DNA of 64,000 nt from Gavia stellata (GCF_030936135.1 NC_082617.1:3468001-3532000); one strand, 5' to 3'; counted from the stretch's first letter, positions 12,101 through 27,100 are shown. Numbers and translations are program-made. The notes: a model not told the origin generated them from the letters alone.

Positions 12101-15100
12101 GCACCATGGTATCCTCCAAGGCACAGGCGATGGGCATGGCCCTGCCACCCGGTGCAGCGCTGCCATGGAGAGCCCCGTCCCAGCCCTGCGGGCACTGGGA
12201 CACCTCCGTGTCACTGCTGCGCGTGGCCTGGTGCAACACTAGTTTGGGACATGGGAGCGGAGTAGCCGCAATGGGGTGGCACTGTGCTGGGGACAAGCAG
12301 CCAGGCTTTTCTTCTGGGGCTGCCTTATTTAGCATAAGCTTTTGAGGGTCCCCATCTGCCTGCACCACACTGACAATCCTTTGGGGCACAGCGGCCACGT
12401 TTTAGCTCCTGATGGTCTAGCTGGGGCTCATATGTCCTTGTTGTTCCCGTTTCAGGGTTTCTTGGGTGACCCTGGACCAGCTGGGGAGAAAGGAGAGAAG
12501 GGAGCGAAGGTGAGGGTGTCTGTCCTTACTCTTCACAGCCCTGCCCGGCTCGGGCAGGGGGTTGCTCCTTCCCTGCCATGGCCCCCCAGCCCCAGGTCAT
12601 GCTCTGCTCCACCGCTCAGGATGCTCTTGGCTTTTCCAGGGGGTGAAGGGAGAAAATGGCCTGCCAGGTCCTGCTGGGCTTCATGTGAGTTAACGGGCAA
12701 GCCGGGGGTGTCTCACGCCTGCCGTGCCGGGATTGATCCTTCCCTCCATCCCCTTTCCTGGGCTGACCCCTTTGCTTCTCTGCGATGGCCCCAAGCTCCA
12801 TCCCTGGCTCCAGCCCACGTTCTCCTGGCTTTGGGCAAAGCCCTCATGGTCTCTGGGTTTTCCCTGACCCTCCTACAAGGGATGGGACAAAGGCAGCTGC
12901 CACCTCGGGGTGGGCACCTTGCTAATGCCCTGCTCCCGGCTTCTCTCCCAGGGGATGTCGGGTCTGAAGGGTGTGATGGGCTTCCAAGGCCCCATGGGGC
13001 CGGAGGTGAGTGGTTTTCCTTTCTCTGTGTCACCAGCCCTCCCCAAAGAGGTGCAGGAGCCTGCTGCTCCCCATTGGAAAGATGGGTCCAAGGAGGGAGG
13101 ACTTGGGCTTTGCAGGTCACTGACACTGCTTTGTGGTTCACTCTTACAAAATCCTTGTTCATTTTTTTTTTTTCCAAGAGCTGGACCTAAACCTCATCTG
13201 TATCTTTGTCCTGGAAGTGGCTCTTATTAATGGGGATGTTGCCCCAGAGCAACCAGGCACATTGTCCCTCTGCATGTTGGGGGCAGGAGCCTCCCCTCGC
13301 CTCCAACATCTCCTGCATGGATGTTGCATCCCAGCTCATTCTCCTGGCTGGCGATGAAGAGAAATGAGCTTTTGCAGAGCACATTGCATTGCCGTTTATT
13401 TTAGGTGACCACCTTCAGCTGAGATGAATCCCAGGCTGACAGCACCTGGGTTTTTCCACACTGTGCTCAGCACACTGACAGCTTAACTGCTGCCACATCT
13501 TTGGGAGGCATCCCAGCCAGGGAAGGGTTTGCAGGGAGTTTAAAAGGAAAAATTGAAGTGGTTTGGCAGTGGCGAATGGAAGCACCTTCCAACACAAAGG
13601 GAGTGGGGGAGCCAGGGTCTGGCCAGGTAGCTGTTCGAAGGGACATCAAGTAGCTGATGCTTGATGGGAAGAAAAGGGGAAATTTGGGATGTGAAGACTA
13701 CAAGGAGAGAATCAAAGCAAAACAGGCTAGAAAAATAGCATTCTTTCTCTCCTGCTCCAGGGAGAAGGTGGTTCCGTGGGTCCCCCGGGCCCTGCCGGCC
13801 CCATGGTAAGTCACAGCTTTTCGGTTCAAACCGCCTCTGAAGCGCAGGCGGTGGCTGGGCTGGCGGAGCTGCTGCCGTCTGGCTCACAGCAAGAGCAGGG
13901 CAGGACCACCATGGGCAGGCTGGGACCTGCCACGATGTCCTGCCCGGTTTCATCCCTTGTGCTCGTTTATACCTGAAAAGAATGTGTCTGCTTAAAATGT
14001 GGCCTCCTGGTATTGGGGGGAAAAAAATTGCAAAAGGTCAAATGACGATAAAACTCACGCAAACCAGTAAAGACCCCCCAGCATCCCCACTAGCCCAGGG
14101 CTGCCTCTGCTGCCATGGGAGATGCCCAGGGGGGCCCCGTCCCATCTCCTCCTGCATGGTGCACGTGGCCGCAGGGCTGAGCACGCTCTCGCGTTGCAGG
14201 GAGAGCCAGGCCAGCCGGGATCCGTCGGATGCCGAGGCGTCAACGGCTCTCAGGTGGGTCTGCCCTGCTTGCCCTCCTTTGCTATTTGGGATTTTCTGGC
14301 TACTGTGCTCACACTGTCCCTCCCCTGCTCTCTCCCCAGGGAGAAATGGGACCTCCTGGCTTGCCTGGCCCCCGGGGCCCCAAGGTACATTCGTACGCAC
14401 CTGCGCCCAGGAATGAGCAAACCTCGTGGTGATGGGGTGTCCGGAGAGCTGGTGGGGGTGCCAGGATGGGAGGGCATCCCGAGGGTCACCCAGCCTGGAG
14501 GGGTCCCCTCCAGCTGGGCTGTGATCTCAACCCACCCCAAAATCTGCAAAGAGGCTGAGACGGGGGTGGGAATCCTTTCTGTACCCCTTGCAGTGGGGGG
14601 GTCCCCTCGCACCGGCCGGCTGGGAGCCCTGGAGCTCCTACAGCAGCACAGTATTTCCCAGGGGGGGTTTTGCACCGCGGGCTTTGCACAATGTGTGCAG
14701 GGATTTGATTCTAACAGCAGCTCCTCATCCCCCGCTGCTTTGCAGGGACCACAGGGCTTGCAGGGGAGACGTGGCCCCCCCGGCCCCAGGGGCATGCAGG
14801 TAAGTGGGTGCTGTCCTAGCTCAGAGCCCACCGTGTCTCCGAGGTGTGGGTCCCCCTGCCATGCGCTTGCTGCGCGAGGAAGGAGCCGCTGGGACTTGTC
14901 CCCCACGTGCTTTGCAAGTGAAGTCTTTGACCCTACGGGTCTTTATGGCCACCCCGGAGCGGGTGGGAGCGGGTGGGTGGGAAGGGCCGTGTCCCGTGGG
15001 CAGGCTGCTGGCTCTGGGCGGGATGTGCAGGCAGGGGGGATGAAGGGAAGGGTGAGCTGATGGGGACATGGTCCCTGGGGTGGGACATGCAGCTCCTGGG

Positions 15101-18100
15101 GGGCCGGGCAGGGTTCCTATGGGCTGGGGTCTCATCTGCAGAGCCGGACAGTGAGCAGCATCTATCTTCTCCCAAACCTCGCACCGCCTTTACTTTTCCC
15201 CAGGGTCCAGCCGGGATGGAGGGATCCGTGGGTCCCAAAGGACACGCCGTAAGAGCTTCTAGCTGGTTTGCTTTGACTTTGGTGGGGATGAAGCCTGGGC
15301 TGGAGGGCTTTCCCTGGAGGGACCTGAGAGGTGGGGTGAAGCATCCCTGCCCCTGCTTTTGGAGGGGACGGGGGGGCAGCGCTTGCAGCAGACTTCACAA
15401 ATGAAGCCTGGAGGTCCCTGGCAGCCCCGGGGAGGGGACGCGGTGGGGTCGGGCGCTTTCTGCCCGGCACAGTGTGAACTGATGCCAGCACTCCTCTTGC
15501 AGGGCACAGACGGTGCCCCCGGGCTGAGGGGACAGCCGGGACAGGAGGGCCCTGGGGTAAGTCCACAGGAGCGGGTGGCTGGGTGCGGGGTGCTCTCATC
15601 CCCCCCCTCGCAGCACCCCAAAGCATAGTGGGGGAATGCCCTGCGCCCCCCACCACCCCCAGCTCCCCGCGGTCTTTGTGGCACAAGGGCTGGTGGGGAT
15701 GATGGCCACGTCCCTATGGCCACGCTCCTCATCTCCAAACTCCAACGCTCCTCCAACTCCGCTGCTTGCGGGGACCTTGATTATTTTTTTTAATTTTTTT
15801 TCCGCCTATGGATTTATCCACAGAGATGCCCCAGCCCTGCCTATCCCTTCCCTGGTGTGCAATTAGGTGCACCCCTTTTCCCAAGGGGTCTGGGTGCTGA
15901 GCTGCCCTTTCCAGAGGGTAAGGAGGCCGGGGCAGCCTGGCCTTCCGTCTGCCCGACCGCGGTGCCCCAGCTGAGCACGGCCCTTGGTGCGTTTGCTTCT
16001 CCTGTGCTGAAACCCCGACACGCAGAGCTGAAAACTGGTGCTTGCAAAAGGGATGAGGGATGCAGGGTGGGATGTGGGTGGTGCATTTTGGAGGCTAACA
16101 AGGACCTCGTCCTCGTGCTGGGGGCTGCTGTGTGGGTGGGGGCAGCCTTGGGAGGGCTCATGCATCCCCTGGTCCCTGCTGGGGAGCAAATCCCACCGTG
16201 GTATCAGCAGCAGCAATTCTGCAGAGCTGAACTGGTGTCTCCCATTTATCGGCATCTTCCCATCCCAGTAGCATGGGAGGGTTGTCAGCCTCCACGAGTG
16301 CATGTGATATTTTCCTTCGTGTGTTTTTTTTTTTTTTTTTTTTTACTTGCACTTTGTGTTTCTCTCTGAAGGGGTTTATTGGCCTGCCAGGATCCAAGGG
16401 CACCCAAGGAGAGCGGGTGAGTGATGGCACCCATGCCATCCCTGCTTGGGATGTAGGAGAGCCGTGTTAGAGCTGCCCAAAGCATCAGCTTCATGTTTTC
16501 TGCCTGTGTTTGGACTTGACGTTTGAATAGATGACAACTGCAGTTGTTCGGGCAGGTAGAGCTGTGCTTGTGCTCACCTTGCTGTAATAAGAGGAGCTTT
16601 CAGACACGACAGTGTGTCCTAAGATATCGTCTGCTTCGGGGAGGCACAAGGGAAGTGGGAGTGCTTTAGCCTGGGTTAAGAAACACAGTAATGAGGACAA
16701 GGTGCTCGTTATCGTTGTACTGATGTCAGGACAGTGCAGCTGGGATGCCAGCACCGGCTGCCGCAGGCATCCTACCTGCCAGGGAGCTGGGGGTGGGATC
16801 GGCACAGGGTGCTGGGGGCACTAACGGTTTGGTGGTGAACAAACCCAGAAGCTCTGGAGCCCCCCTGCCATGAGGAGCAGATCCAGCATGTACCTGCTCC
16901 CAGCTCCGAAAGGCTCATTGAGAGGAAAGCCCTCATCTAAATTGAGCAAAACTAACTTTGATGCCAAAATCAGATCACAGCATGCTTTGGTTGTAAGGAG
17001 TGGCATAACGTGATTTTCTGAGTGTACCCTCCACCTCTGCTGCTCTTGCAGGGCTGTCGAGGTCCGAGTGGAGCCAAGGGAGACCTGGGAGCCAAAGGAG
17101 GCAAGGTACCACGTACCCACGCTTGCAGGGGGATTCCTCGAGCTGCTTCCTCTTTCGTTGTTCAAACGTGCTATTTTTCAGCCAGTGGATGGGTTGGTGT
17201 GGATGTCCAGGGACCCAGGGGCATTTGCTTTTAGGGACCGTGAGAGCCGGGAAGCTCAGGCTCCGCTTGATCCCACCATGCTGCTAACCCTGAGCCATCC
17301 TTCCCTGCTCCATCTTGCTTTGGCTGTTTAAAAATGTTATCTCGCCCCATTGTTGGTGCCTCAGGGATGCTCTCAGAGGAGGGTCGTGGGGATTTCACCC
17401 AGAGTGGCCCCATGCCAAAGGCTGGGTTGTGCAGAAACTCGGGGCAGCAAGCGATGGGCTCTCCGGGGGGTTCCTGCCCGCAGGTCGGGGAGACCCAGGT
17501 ACTGGCTGTCCCTCCTGATGCAAGCCCTGCTGTGACATGCTGTGTCTTACTCCTCCAAGGGTCCACGCGGAGCACCAGGAACAAAAGGGCCCCCAGGGAC
17601 TCGGGGCCAGGTGGGCTTGCAGGGCTTTCCTGGCCCCCGAGGAGACGCAGGGCCCCGGGGACCAGATGTAAGTGCCGCGGCTGGTCCGGGATGTCGTGTG
17701 GTGGGATACGTGTGTGCTCGGTGTTATGCCGTGAGCTGGGTGGTGTGGGAAGGGGACAGCCCTGAGGGATGCAGGCAGCGTGGGCAGCGCTGCCTTGCCC
17801 TAACCCTGCCCGGGGTGAGCGCTCCTGCCTGCTCCTGAGCCCGGGTGATGGGTGGCATGCCTTGGTGCCTGCCCAAGAGCCACGCATTGCAGTGCCACTG
17901 GCGCAGGCACCGTGGGTTTGCAGGATCCCTCTCTCCCACTGCCTAATCCCAGCTCTCCTCCAGCATCCCAGGCATCTCTGCCACTCTGCGCTGCCTCTTC
18001 CTCCTCTTGTGGGCTGAAGGCACTGGGCTGTCCCCAGCCAAAAGCCCAGCTGACAGCAGTACTGGTATTTCCTCACTCGTTGGGGCGGTGGGAGCTGGTG

Positions 18101-21100
18101 CGGGCTAAGAGAGCCCTCTAATGGCATCTCCCTCCATGCTGCTCGGGCACCACTGGCCCCTGCTCGGTCGCGGGGAGCTTTGCTCAAAGCCCCCATCCTC
18201 GGGGTCGCAGGTGCCCCCAGCACCGCAGCGCTTGGCACCCACAGAGCTTTGACCCGGCTGCTCCAGACCCCTCCAGCTGTGCCACCGTCAAGGACCCGAA
18301 ATTAGCTGTTGGGTTCGGCGATGTGAGGAGAGGGCAGCTTTAGGCAGGGGATTTCCAGCAGGTCCGAGGGCAGCCCTCCCCAGCTGCCTCTGCCCCAGCG
18401 TCTTTGCAGGGTTCCTGCCGAGTCCCTGCTCCAGGTCAGCACCCTTCTTAAGTGCTCGGAGAGCGCAGGGCTCACAGATCGCTCTCTTGAACTGATGCTC
18501 ATCTCCAACTCTTGCCGGGCTCTCTGCCTGTGCTGGCAGCTCCGGAGGGCTGCCCAGCTTCTCACCGGCTACACTGCCCAGCTCCCGAGAGCCGAGCACA
18601 GCAGCGCTCAAGGAGCCATAGCAAGACACAATTTTCAAAGTGCTTTTTGCTGCAGTGTGTGCTCCGAGTGAGCTGTCAGGATGGGTGAAGCGAGCTGCAG
18701 ATCAATATTTCTACCTGGGAACTGAAGCCAGGCTGGCTGCTTATCTCTAGTGGTTTCCAGCTTCTCAGGAGAAGGGAGGATTATATTTTCCCACCCACCT
18801 TTCTGGTCTGCAGTGTGATGCCCTCCCCCTCGGAGGGCTTTTGGGATGCCTGCCTGGATCTGCTCTCACATTTGCTCTTCAGGATGAGAAACGAATCCTC
18901 CCACCTCTCCAAGCGATGGAGATGCAGCACGACTCCTCTGGCTGCCAGGCAGTGCCTTTTCCACCCGGCCCAGCAGCCCTGCCATCACACAGCATCGGTC
19001 TGGAGCCGAGGTCTGGGCTGTGCCTGCCCCGCTGGGGCTGTAACCGAGCAGGCAGGAGCCTTGGCACATCAGTCCTTTTAATTGTCTTTAATTTGATCAG
19101 CAGGAAACAAAAATATTCCACTGTACTGGTTTGGACCAACACTGACCCAGCGGAGCTTTTTTTTTTTTTCTGGCCAGTTTTATAATCCTGGGGAAAGTCC
19201 CCCTCCCCACCGTGGGCTGGTGCCCCAGGTCACATTGCCATTTAATTAACGTCTCCTCCGGCCGTGCTCCCTGCATTTCTCCCCTACAAGAGGCAGGGGG
19301 ATGGCAGGGGGAGCAGGCAGAGGATCAGGAGCTGCATTTGCTCTGGCTGACTCCTCTCCTCTCTCCTGACAGGGAGAAGAAGGCCAGATCGGCCCCGTGG
19401 GGCTGAACAGCAGCGAGGGACCCAAGGTCAGCGCCGGCGTTCACCGCCATGTCCCCTGGTTTCCCATGGGCTGCCCTCATCCTCACGTGGAGAGCAGGGA
19501 TGCGGCCACCCTGCCCACGAGCTCCAGTGTGGGTCCCAGCACCCAGGGGACAGCATCACGATGCTCCCCTGGGGAGGGTCTGCGGGCTCTTGGCCCCCCA
19601 CCCCATGCATGGCATCCCCGCACCCACTACAGCCATGCACTGACCTGCCAACGTGGCAGCGGCTGGATGCGTCCCCTCGGTGCTCAGCAGGCTGGAGGGG
19701 CTGGGGGAGACCTGCAGGGTTGCCTACAATGACCGTATTTCCCTTTGTGTGAACTTTAGGGAGGCCGAGGACCTGATGGCCCGAAGGGAACCCCCGGACC
19801 GCGGGGAGCCCGGGTAACTAATGGGGTGCTGGTACTTGTAGCTGAATCCTGGAGCATCTTTGGCTGTGGGAGATTGAAACAACCCTGGAGACCCCTCGCT
19901 GGTTGGCTTGGGATGTGCTGGGGCTGAGCCACGGCATCTTCAGGCATCAGCTTTGCCTCCAAATCTGCAGCTTTATTCCTGGCAGAAGGATGCTTTTCTT
20001 AATGCTTGCTGTTTTCCAGGGCCGCGTGGGTCAACGTGGGCTAGTCGGAGTCCCTGGGCTGCCCGTAAGTAGCAGATGACCCATGTCCCTGTGCTGGCGC
20101 GTGATCCCGTCAGCGCTGGGACGGGGAAGCCAGCTCTCAGGCAGCTGCATCCCGGGACGCAGCCGGATCGGAGGGTCAGGCTCTGCTTGGGAATTTGCAC
20201 AGGATAAGCTGGGGACGAGCAGCTCAGGCTTTTGCATGTTGCATGAAGTGTTTTGAGAAACCACCTGCCCAACATCACAACTTCCCTCTTAACTGTGAGC
20301 ATAGAAAATTCAGGAAATAACAACTTTTTAAGAGAACTCTGTTACTCAGAGTTTGGTGAAGGAGCCAGGAGTAAATAGCTGGGGCAAGAGGGGAAAAAAA
20401 CATGGTTGAGGTGTTCACGCTGGAAACGGGTTTCCACCCACACTAGTGTTATTTCCCAGCGATCGCATCCGAAGGTGGGATGGAGCAGGGAGGAGCCGCA
20501 GGAGCTGTGCGGGGATGAGGCGCGCACTAACGAACCCATGGCTCAATACAGAGCAGACGAGCACCCCGGGGACCATGCCACCGCTGATTTGTCACCTTTC
20601 AATACTGGAGGGAGTCTCTGGGGCTGGATGAGCCCTTGATGGGGGCACCCTGCCACCGGGCTCTGCTTTCCTGAGACGAGACTCTCCTTCCAGGGCTCGC
20701 GGGGCATCCCGGGAGCAGAAGGCGCAGAAGGAAAGCCTGGTACACAGGTTCCCATCCTACGCTCTGTACTTGACTGCGGGCAAGGGCTGGGGCGGTGGGT
20801 TGTATCAAGAGGGGGAGCTGAGCCCGACGGGGGGGACTCCCCAACCCCACCATCCCCATGGCCATGCAGGTCAGGACCTTGACACCATGTTGGACCTTGC
20901 CACGATGCGCATCAGCGGGCTCTGGGCTGGCATGGTGGGACCGGGAGAGGCTGCCTCTGCCTCCCCATCCTCATCATCACCTGCCTTGTCTTGCAGGGTT
21001 CCCCAGGGACGGTGGGCAGCCCGGGCAGGAGGGGACCACCGGTGAGTAGAGCTGTATGGCTGTCTGATTTCTGTCCTTCCTCCCCTCTGCTCCGCTCTCT

Positions 21101-24100
21101 CCCCTTGGGGATGTGCCTCAAAAGCCTGTCCGTGGGGTGGGGTGCAGGTGGTGGGTGGCCCTGATGAAGTGAGACCAGGCAGAGGGTGCTCCTCTGGGTG
21201 CAACCGCAGGCAGGGACCTGCTGAGAATCATGCTGAAGGGTGAAGGAGAGGGAATGAGGCAGTGCATTTAAGAACTGGCAGTTGCAAAATGATTTCTCAT
21301 CCCTGGCGCTGCTATCCAAAACAGGTTCAGCAGCAAGACCTGGGCTGGTGGCAAGTTTTCCCTTCTGCAGGATTTCTAATGTTTGTTTATCTTTGCTCTG
21401 AAATGCAAACGGAAAAAAAATCTGGCACTTCCCTCCAAACAAAACATGAAAAATGTTCTGCTCTGGGTCAGAGAGACACGCTTCCGAGTTGCTGTTAGCA
21501 TTGCACAGAGCTGTCTAGATGCACGTGTGGGCATTGCGTGCGTGTACACACGCAGCCGCGGTGCTTCAACAACGAGAAAGCGAAGAGCTGGGTTGAAGTG
21601 GAAAGCACCAGCGCTGCCTTCAACAGGCTGAGCCCTTCGCCTGCGCCTGGCCCCGGGCACTGCGCTCTGGTCTGGGTTGGTCTCAGACCATGCGCTGCCA
21701 TGGGGATCCTCTCCGTCCCTCCTGCTTCTGCCTTCCCTCCATCGCTCATCTTCTGCCCTTTCCTCCAGGGTTTTGCTGGCTTGCAGGGGGGCCGCGGGCA
21801 CGCAGGACCTCCTGGATCAATAGTAAGGAAAAGAAATGTTCTTTCTGCATGAACTCTGCGTTTTCTTAAGTGGGAAGTCAGCAGGGCTGGTGCCATTTGT
21901 GGGAGATATGGGACTTTCCCACCATGGGAACCGGCAGGGGATCAGGGCATCTGTAGGACCTGATCTGAACTTCTTGTTAAAAGACAGAAAAAAGCCTCAG
22001 TGACAGAAATAGCTGGGGCTAGGGAAGAGCAGAATAATTTCTCCGGGGAATCAGCCTGCCCAAGGAACTTTGCAGCTTCCCCAAGCCTAGCAGGGTCTCT
22101 GTGGAAACCCTTCACGCCCAGGTGGCTGAATAGCAGCGTGGTCCTGGGAGGGGATCAAAGCGTTTCCTCCATCCCAGGTGGAAATGAGTGGTACAGGTTC
22201 AGGGAGGACAGTCCCATGTCCTTGCCCATGGGGATGGAGACCCAGAGCAGCTCCTGCAGCTGGAAGAGCTCCTCCCTGAGAGCCTGCTCTCAGCTGGGCT
22301 TGGTGATGATGCTGACAGCGAGTATCGTCACCTTCCCCGGTGACAACCCTGCCAGAGAGCCGGCCATGGGGGGCTGGTGTGCAGGAGCCACCAGGATGGG
22401 CCACGGCGGCAGAGTTTGTCCCCGGCAACCTGGTTTGGCTCAGGTGATGCCTCTCCGTGAGCACAGAGGCAGCAGCTCAGTGGGACTTGTCTCACCTCAG
22501 CCGTTTGACTGACACCTCCTCCCCAAATATTTCCAAAGGGCTCTCTGGGAAAACCTGGACCTGACGGAGACCCGGGTTCCCTGGGCCCAAAGGTGAGAGC
22601 TGGGGCCTGGGGGGCCCATGAGCATGCCAGGGGGGCTGGTTGGAGCAGTGATGGTGGTGAACAGCCCTGAGAGGCTGTTGGCTGCCATGGGGAGACCTGG
22701 GGACATCCCGTGGGTGCAGATGTGGACAAGGACGGGAAGATGCCTACCTGCATCCTGGCAATGGAGGTTTGTTAATGCCCTCGTCTTGCCTGGCAGGGGC
22801 TGCCTGGGAAGCCTGGCTCGGAGGGGCCGCAAGGACCTGTCGGCACCTACGTAAGTGATAGACATGCCTGCGGAAGGGGGTTCGGTCCTGCCTGTCCGCA
22901 GGCAGCGGCTGGGATGGGATGACACTCGCTGGAGCAGCGCTGCCTCCAGCCAGGCACTGGCCGTCCTGCCAGGGCTCCTGCGGTGCCCGGGGTCCTGCCT
23001 TTCCCCCCGCGAGAGCTCAGCCTCCGCAGCCACCCTCCTCCCAAAACGCCGGAGAGGCTGGGCAGCCCCAGCTGCCTCCTAATGCCATGCTTTCCCCAGG
23101 GCTACCCGGGACCTGCCGGTGACCGTGGGAAGCCAGGGCGCAGGGGAGACAAGGTAAGGCTGAGAAATCCAGCACAGCAGCGAGGGGATGCGCTGGGGCG
23201 GGAGTCCGGGCTTCGGAAACATTTTTGGGTTGGGCTGTTGAACCCAATGGATGGGTTTGGGTGGTGTCTGCGAACGGTCTCCATCATCTGTGCCAGGGAG
23301 GTTGCAGGGGTGGCAGGAGGAGGATGGCTGGAGCTGGCTGGGCGAACTGGTGGTGCTCCAGCACTGACCTGCCCAAACTCCTGTGGCTTGTTAAAAGATG
23401 CCAGGCAGGTGGTTTTGGAGGGTTTTTTGTTTTTTTTCCTTAAGAGGTTACTGCATTAAAACATATGGAGGAAAGAAAATCTTTCTTGCCTCCTAACAGG
23501 GAGAAACAGGAGCCCAAGGCCCACCGGGATTTCCAGGAAAAACTGGTCCCAAGGTGAGTGCTGTTTGCTGCCACCCTGAGCAGCTCCAGCCCGCCCGGAG
23601 AAGCACTGAGCAAGTCACCTTTGCTGGGCTGGGTATGGAAAAATGGGAAATCTTTGCCACCGGCACCAAGGGGCTAAACTGGGGAGCAGTCAGGGCTGGG
23701 GCGTGGGGCTCTGATGGTGCTCTCCTCCCCCAGGCCCTGCCAGGTCCCCCCGGTCCACGAGGCGCTCCCGGCTCCCAGGTAGGGCTTGCCGTGCTCCCCA
23801 TGTGCCTGGCTTGCTCCGCTCCATCCGCTGCAGTCCCCTGTGGTTGTGCAATATTGTATACCATGTGCTGCCTATAGCAATAGCAGCATGGATCCCAGAC
23901 GGCTTCGCGGGAGCAGGCAGGACCCTGGCCCCGCTTGGTGCTGGCTGGGTTTTGTCCTGATGCTGCACGGACACCACTGAGGTGGCCTGAGCACACGGGG
24001 ACTGTCAGAGCGAAGCCTCACCCTGCTCGGGGTCCCCTGTGCCTCCTGGCCATGACCACGCTGCTGAGCATCCTTCTTGTTTCAGGGCAGAACCGGAGAC

Positions 24101-27100
24101 CCGGGTCCTCGAGGGCTTCCAGGGCTGCCTGTAAGTGGGAGAGCTGTGGCTTGCAGAGGTGCTCTGTAGGCTGAAGTCGGGTGATACTTGATGGGATGAA
24201 AGAGAGGTGCCTGCTCTGGAGGCATCTTCGTCCCCAGGCTGGTTGTGCAGCAGAGAATGACCCAAACCCTGCATGGGTAGCTGGGTGCTGACAAGTTGGG
24301 TACAGGGACAGCAGTGCCCTCCTGCACCTGCAGTGATGAGGCAAATACTGCAAAGTGGCAAATAAGAAAAATAAAAAGCAACTTTTTTTTTTTGGCAACT
24401 TTAAAAAATGGTAAAGAACAATGTGGCATTGGTCCCTAAATCTAGAAAAAGATGTTTGGGCACAACATTGAAAGTCAGAATGGATTTGTTTTCAAGAATT
24501 CATAACATCTTGAAAAAAAAGGCTGTAAAAGTCGCACTTATTCTTTTTGACTTGTTTGACACAGTCACATAAATTCATTAAAACATCAGGGAAAAAAAAA
24601 AATCTTTCACTAAAATGCTTGGCTTTTAATCATCGGCTCTCGTTGACGTGAATTTAGGTACCCACCACGTGCAGGTGGTACCTTGCAGATCCCAGGGTGG
24701 CCCAAGTGCTTCAGGCATGGGGCTCCCACTGGCATTGCCCTCCCTGGAGCTGCACCCTGCGCTGTGTTTCGGGGTGCCTAAGTGGCCTTTTGGCCTTGCA
24801 GGGTGTTCCTGGCATGCGGGGGCTGGACGGCGTCCCTGGGAAGCCTGGCTCAGCAGGAGAAACAGGGGCTCCTGGAGCGGCGGGTGCTACTGGTCCATCT
24901 GGATACCCGGTGAGTGCAGATGGTGCTCCTTTGATTGATGCCCAGCACAATCTCCTGCCTCAGCTGGTAGGACAGGGTGCAAGCATTTTGCTGGTGCAAC
25001 ACTTTTGGGGAGCTCCCTAAAGCACCTGCAGGAAGGGAAGGAAAAGGGAAGCTGGTGCGTAGCTTCTCTGCCCGTGGGGACGTGGCGTGCTGGGGCATCC
25101 CAGACCCCTGCTCGGGAGCTGCAAAGGCTTCCTGAGTTAAGGCAAAACCTTGTTGCTGATACAGGTTGTTTCTTTTCAGGGCCAGGAAGGTCCAAAGGGA
25201 CCTGAAGGGCCTTCGGGGACGAGAGGAGAGAAGGTAAGGACAGAGAAGGTGGTTGGTTCCCCTTGCTGGCCCCGTGAGTCAGGAGCTGCCCAGGCAGGCA
25301 AAGCCTTGGGCTCGCTCTGCTTGCCCAAAGCAGGGTTTCCTCCCCAGGGCTGTAGGGGCAAGCACTCCTCCCAGTTTGGCCACTGGCTTTGCCTAGTGGG
25401 ATGGGGATTTACGTGTCTGGTACAAGGTGGGAGAAGAGCCTTGCAAGCCCTCCCGCAAACGCCGGGCAGCGGGGTCCGCAGGGGACCTGCGTGGAGGACC
25501 GCCACGACTGCCTGTCCTAATGTCTGTGTCCTCTGGCAGGGTGATGTGGGAGATCCCGGGGAAGCCGGCGTCAGCGGGCTGGATGGCGAGCAGGTATGTC
25601 AGCTGGGGAACCCTGCCCTTCCCTCGGCTGGGGCTGCTCCAGCCTGCCTCTCCCCACGTGCCTTCTCCAGGGATGGGAAGCAAAGGGAGGAGGTTGCTGA
25701 TCCTCAGCTAAACCAGAAGGTTAAAGCTGTGTCTGCATTAACTGAGCCAAAGGCTTTGTGCAATGTGGGGTAAACGAGCTGTGCGAGGGCCGGGCTGTGT
25801 GTTTCCTCCCCAGGGACCACCAGGACCGCCGGGAGCGGAGGGTCAGCCGGGGCCCAAAGGCGAGCAGGTCGGTTCCCACCGGGAGCTGGGGGTGATACCG
25901 CTGGCAGCGCTGGGCTCGCCTGGCCCCGCTGCTGCAGGGGCAGGCAGGCACCTAAACCCACGTAGGGCTGTTTGAAATCCACCCGCAGTATGCTCATATG
26001 TGGGGATTTATGTTGCTGGGCACAGTAGGGGGGTTCCCTCAAAGCTTGGGTACCTGGTACAAGGAAAACTGGGGTGGCTGTATGGTGAGAAATGATGGAG
26101 GGCAGAGCCAGGGTCAGCTGGAAAAGACAGCCAAGAATAATCCTGGTCATCTTCATCCTGTCCAGGGAGAGGCAGGAACCTGCGGAGCTCTGGGCATCAG
26201 AGGGGGCCCCGGGGAGCCAGGGGACGATGGGCCAGAGGGGCTGCCGGGGAGGCCCGGGGAGCAAGGAAAGGAGGTACGTGTGCTGACCGACACCGCGGTG
26301 GTCACTGCTGCCCGCCGGCGTCCTCTGCCAGGGGATGGTGGTGGGATGGGGACGGGAAAGGTGTGCCACCCGGTGCACTGCCTCTGGATAACTGCCCGTG
26401 CTACGGCTTTGCTGCAGGCAGGCTGAGGTGCCCCCGTGAAAGGAGGGGGATGATGCTTTGGGGTGCCCTTGCTGGGCAAGGGGCTGCTTGGCTGTGCTCA
26501 GCATTTTGTCCTCGCTCGCTGTTGGGCTAGCATGGGTCACAGTTGGGGGTGACCTGGTGCAGGCAAAGCTGCGGGACCATCTCTTACCCAGCACCACAAT
26601 CCTGGCCAGAGGAGGGTGGAGAAGCCCATTCAAGTCAGAGCTCAGCTTTTAACCCACCCTGGGATGGGGCTGGGGAGCAGCGGCTGCATCTGATGCTGAT
26701 ATTTCCCCTCCGGGCAGGGTGATGCTGGTGATGCTGGAGACCCGGGCGAGCCAGGACCGCAGGGACAGAAGGTGAGGAGTCCCTCCTTGCAGCACCTCGG
26801 GGACACCCGTAGCCTGCTTAGCCCCCACTGCTCCATTTGCCGTGGTGGGCCCAGAAGGAGGACAGGGGGGTGTTTCCATGGCTGAAGACCACTGGAGATG
26901 CAGGGCTCAGACCTGGTATCAGCACCTCTCCTGAGCACCCTAGGGTGAACTTCTGTCTGCGGCACCCAGTGAGAGGGTGAAACACGTCATCTCCATGCAG
27001 AAGCTCATTTAATTGCTATTTCTTTTTCTTCTGTCTCCATCCCTGAGCAGGGTGACGCTGGCCCCAGGGGCCTTCCTGGAGCGCCTGGCCTGGGAGCCAC

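Noticed and set aside
16326..16344. Long poly-T as a retroposon tail
   Set aside because: It is the pyrimidine tract just upstream of the acceptor at 16371; no adjacent retrocopy or target duplication seen.
17231..18238. Long minus-strand open frame (335 codons) opposite collagen exons
   Set aside because: It is antisense to the exon at 17560-17667 and reflects GC-rich composition and stop-poor antisense Gly-X-Y. No domain or splice support.
25704..26633. 309-codon minus-strand open frame
   Set aside because: Antisense of collagen exons 25814 and 26166; composition-driven, with no recognisable family.
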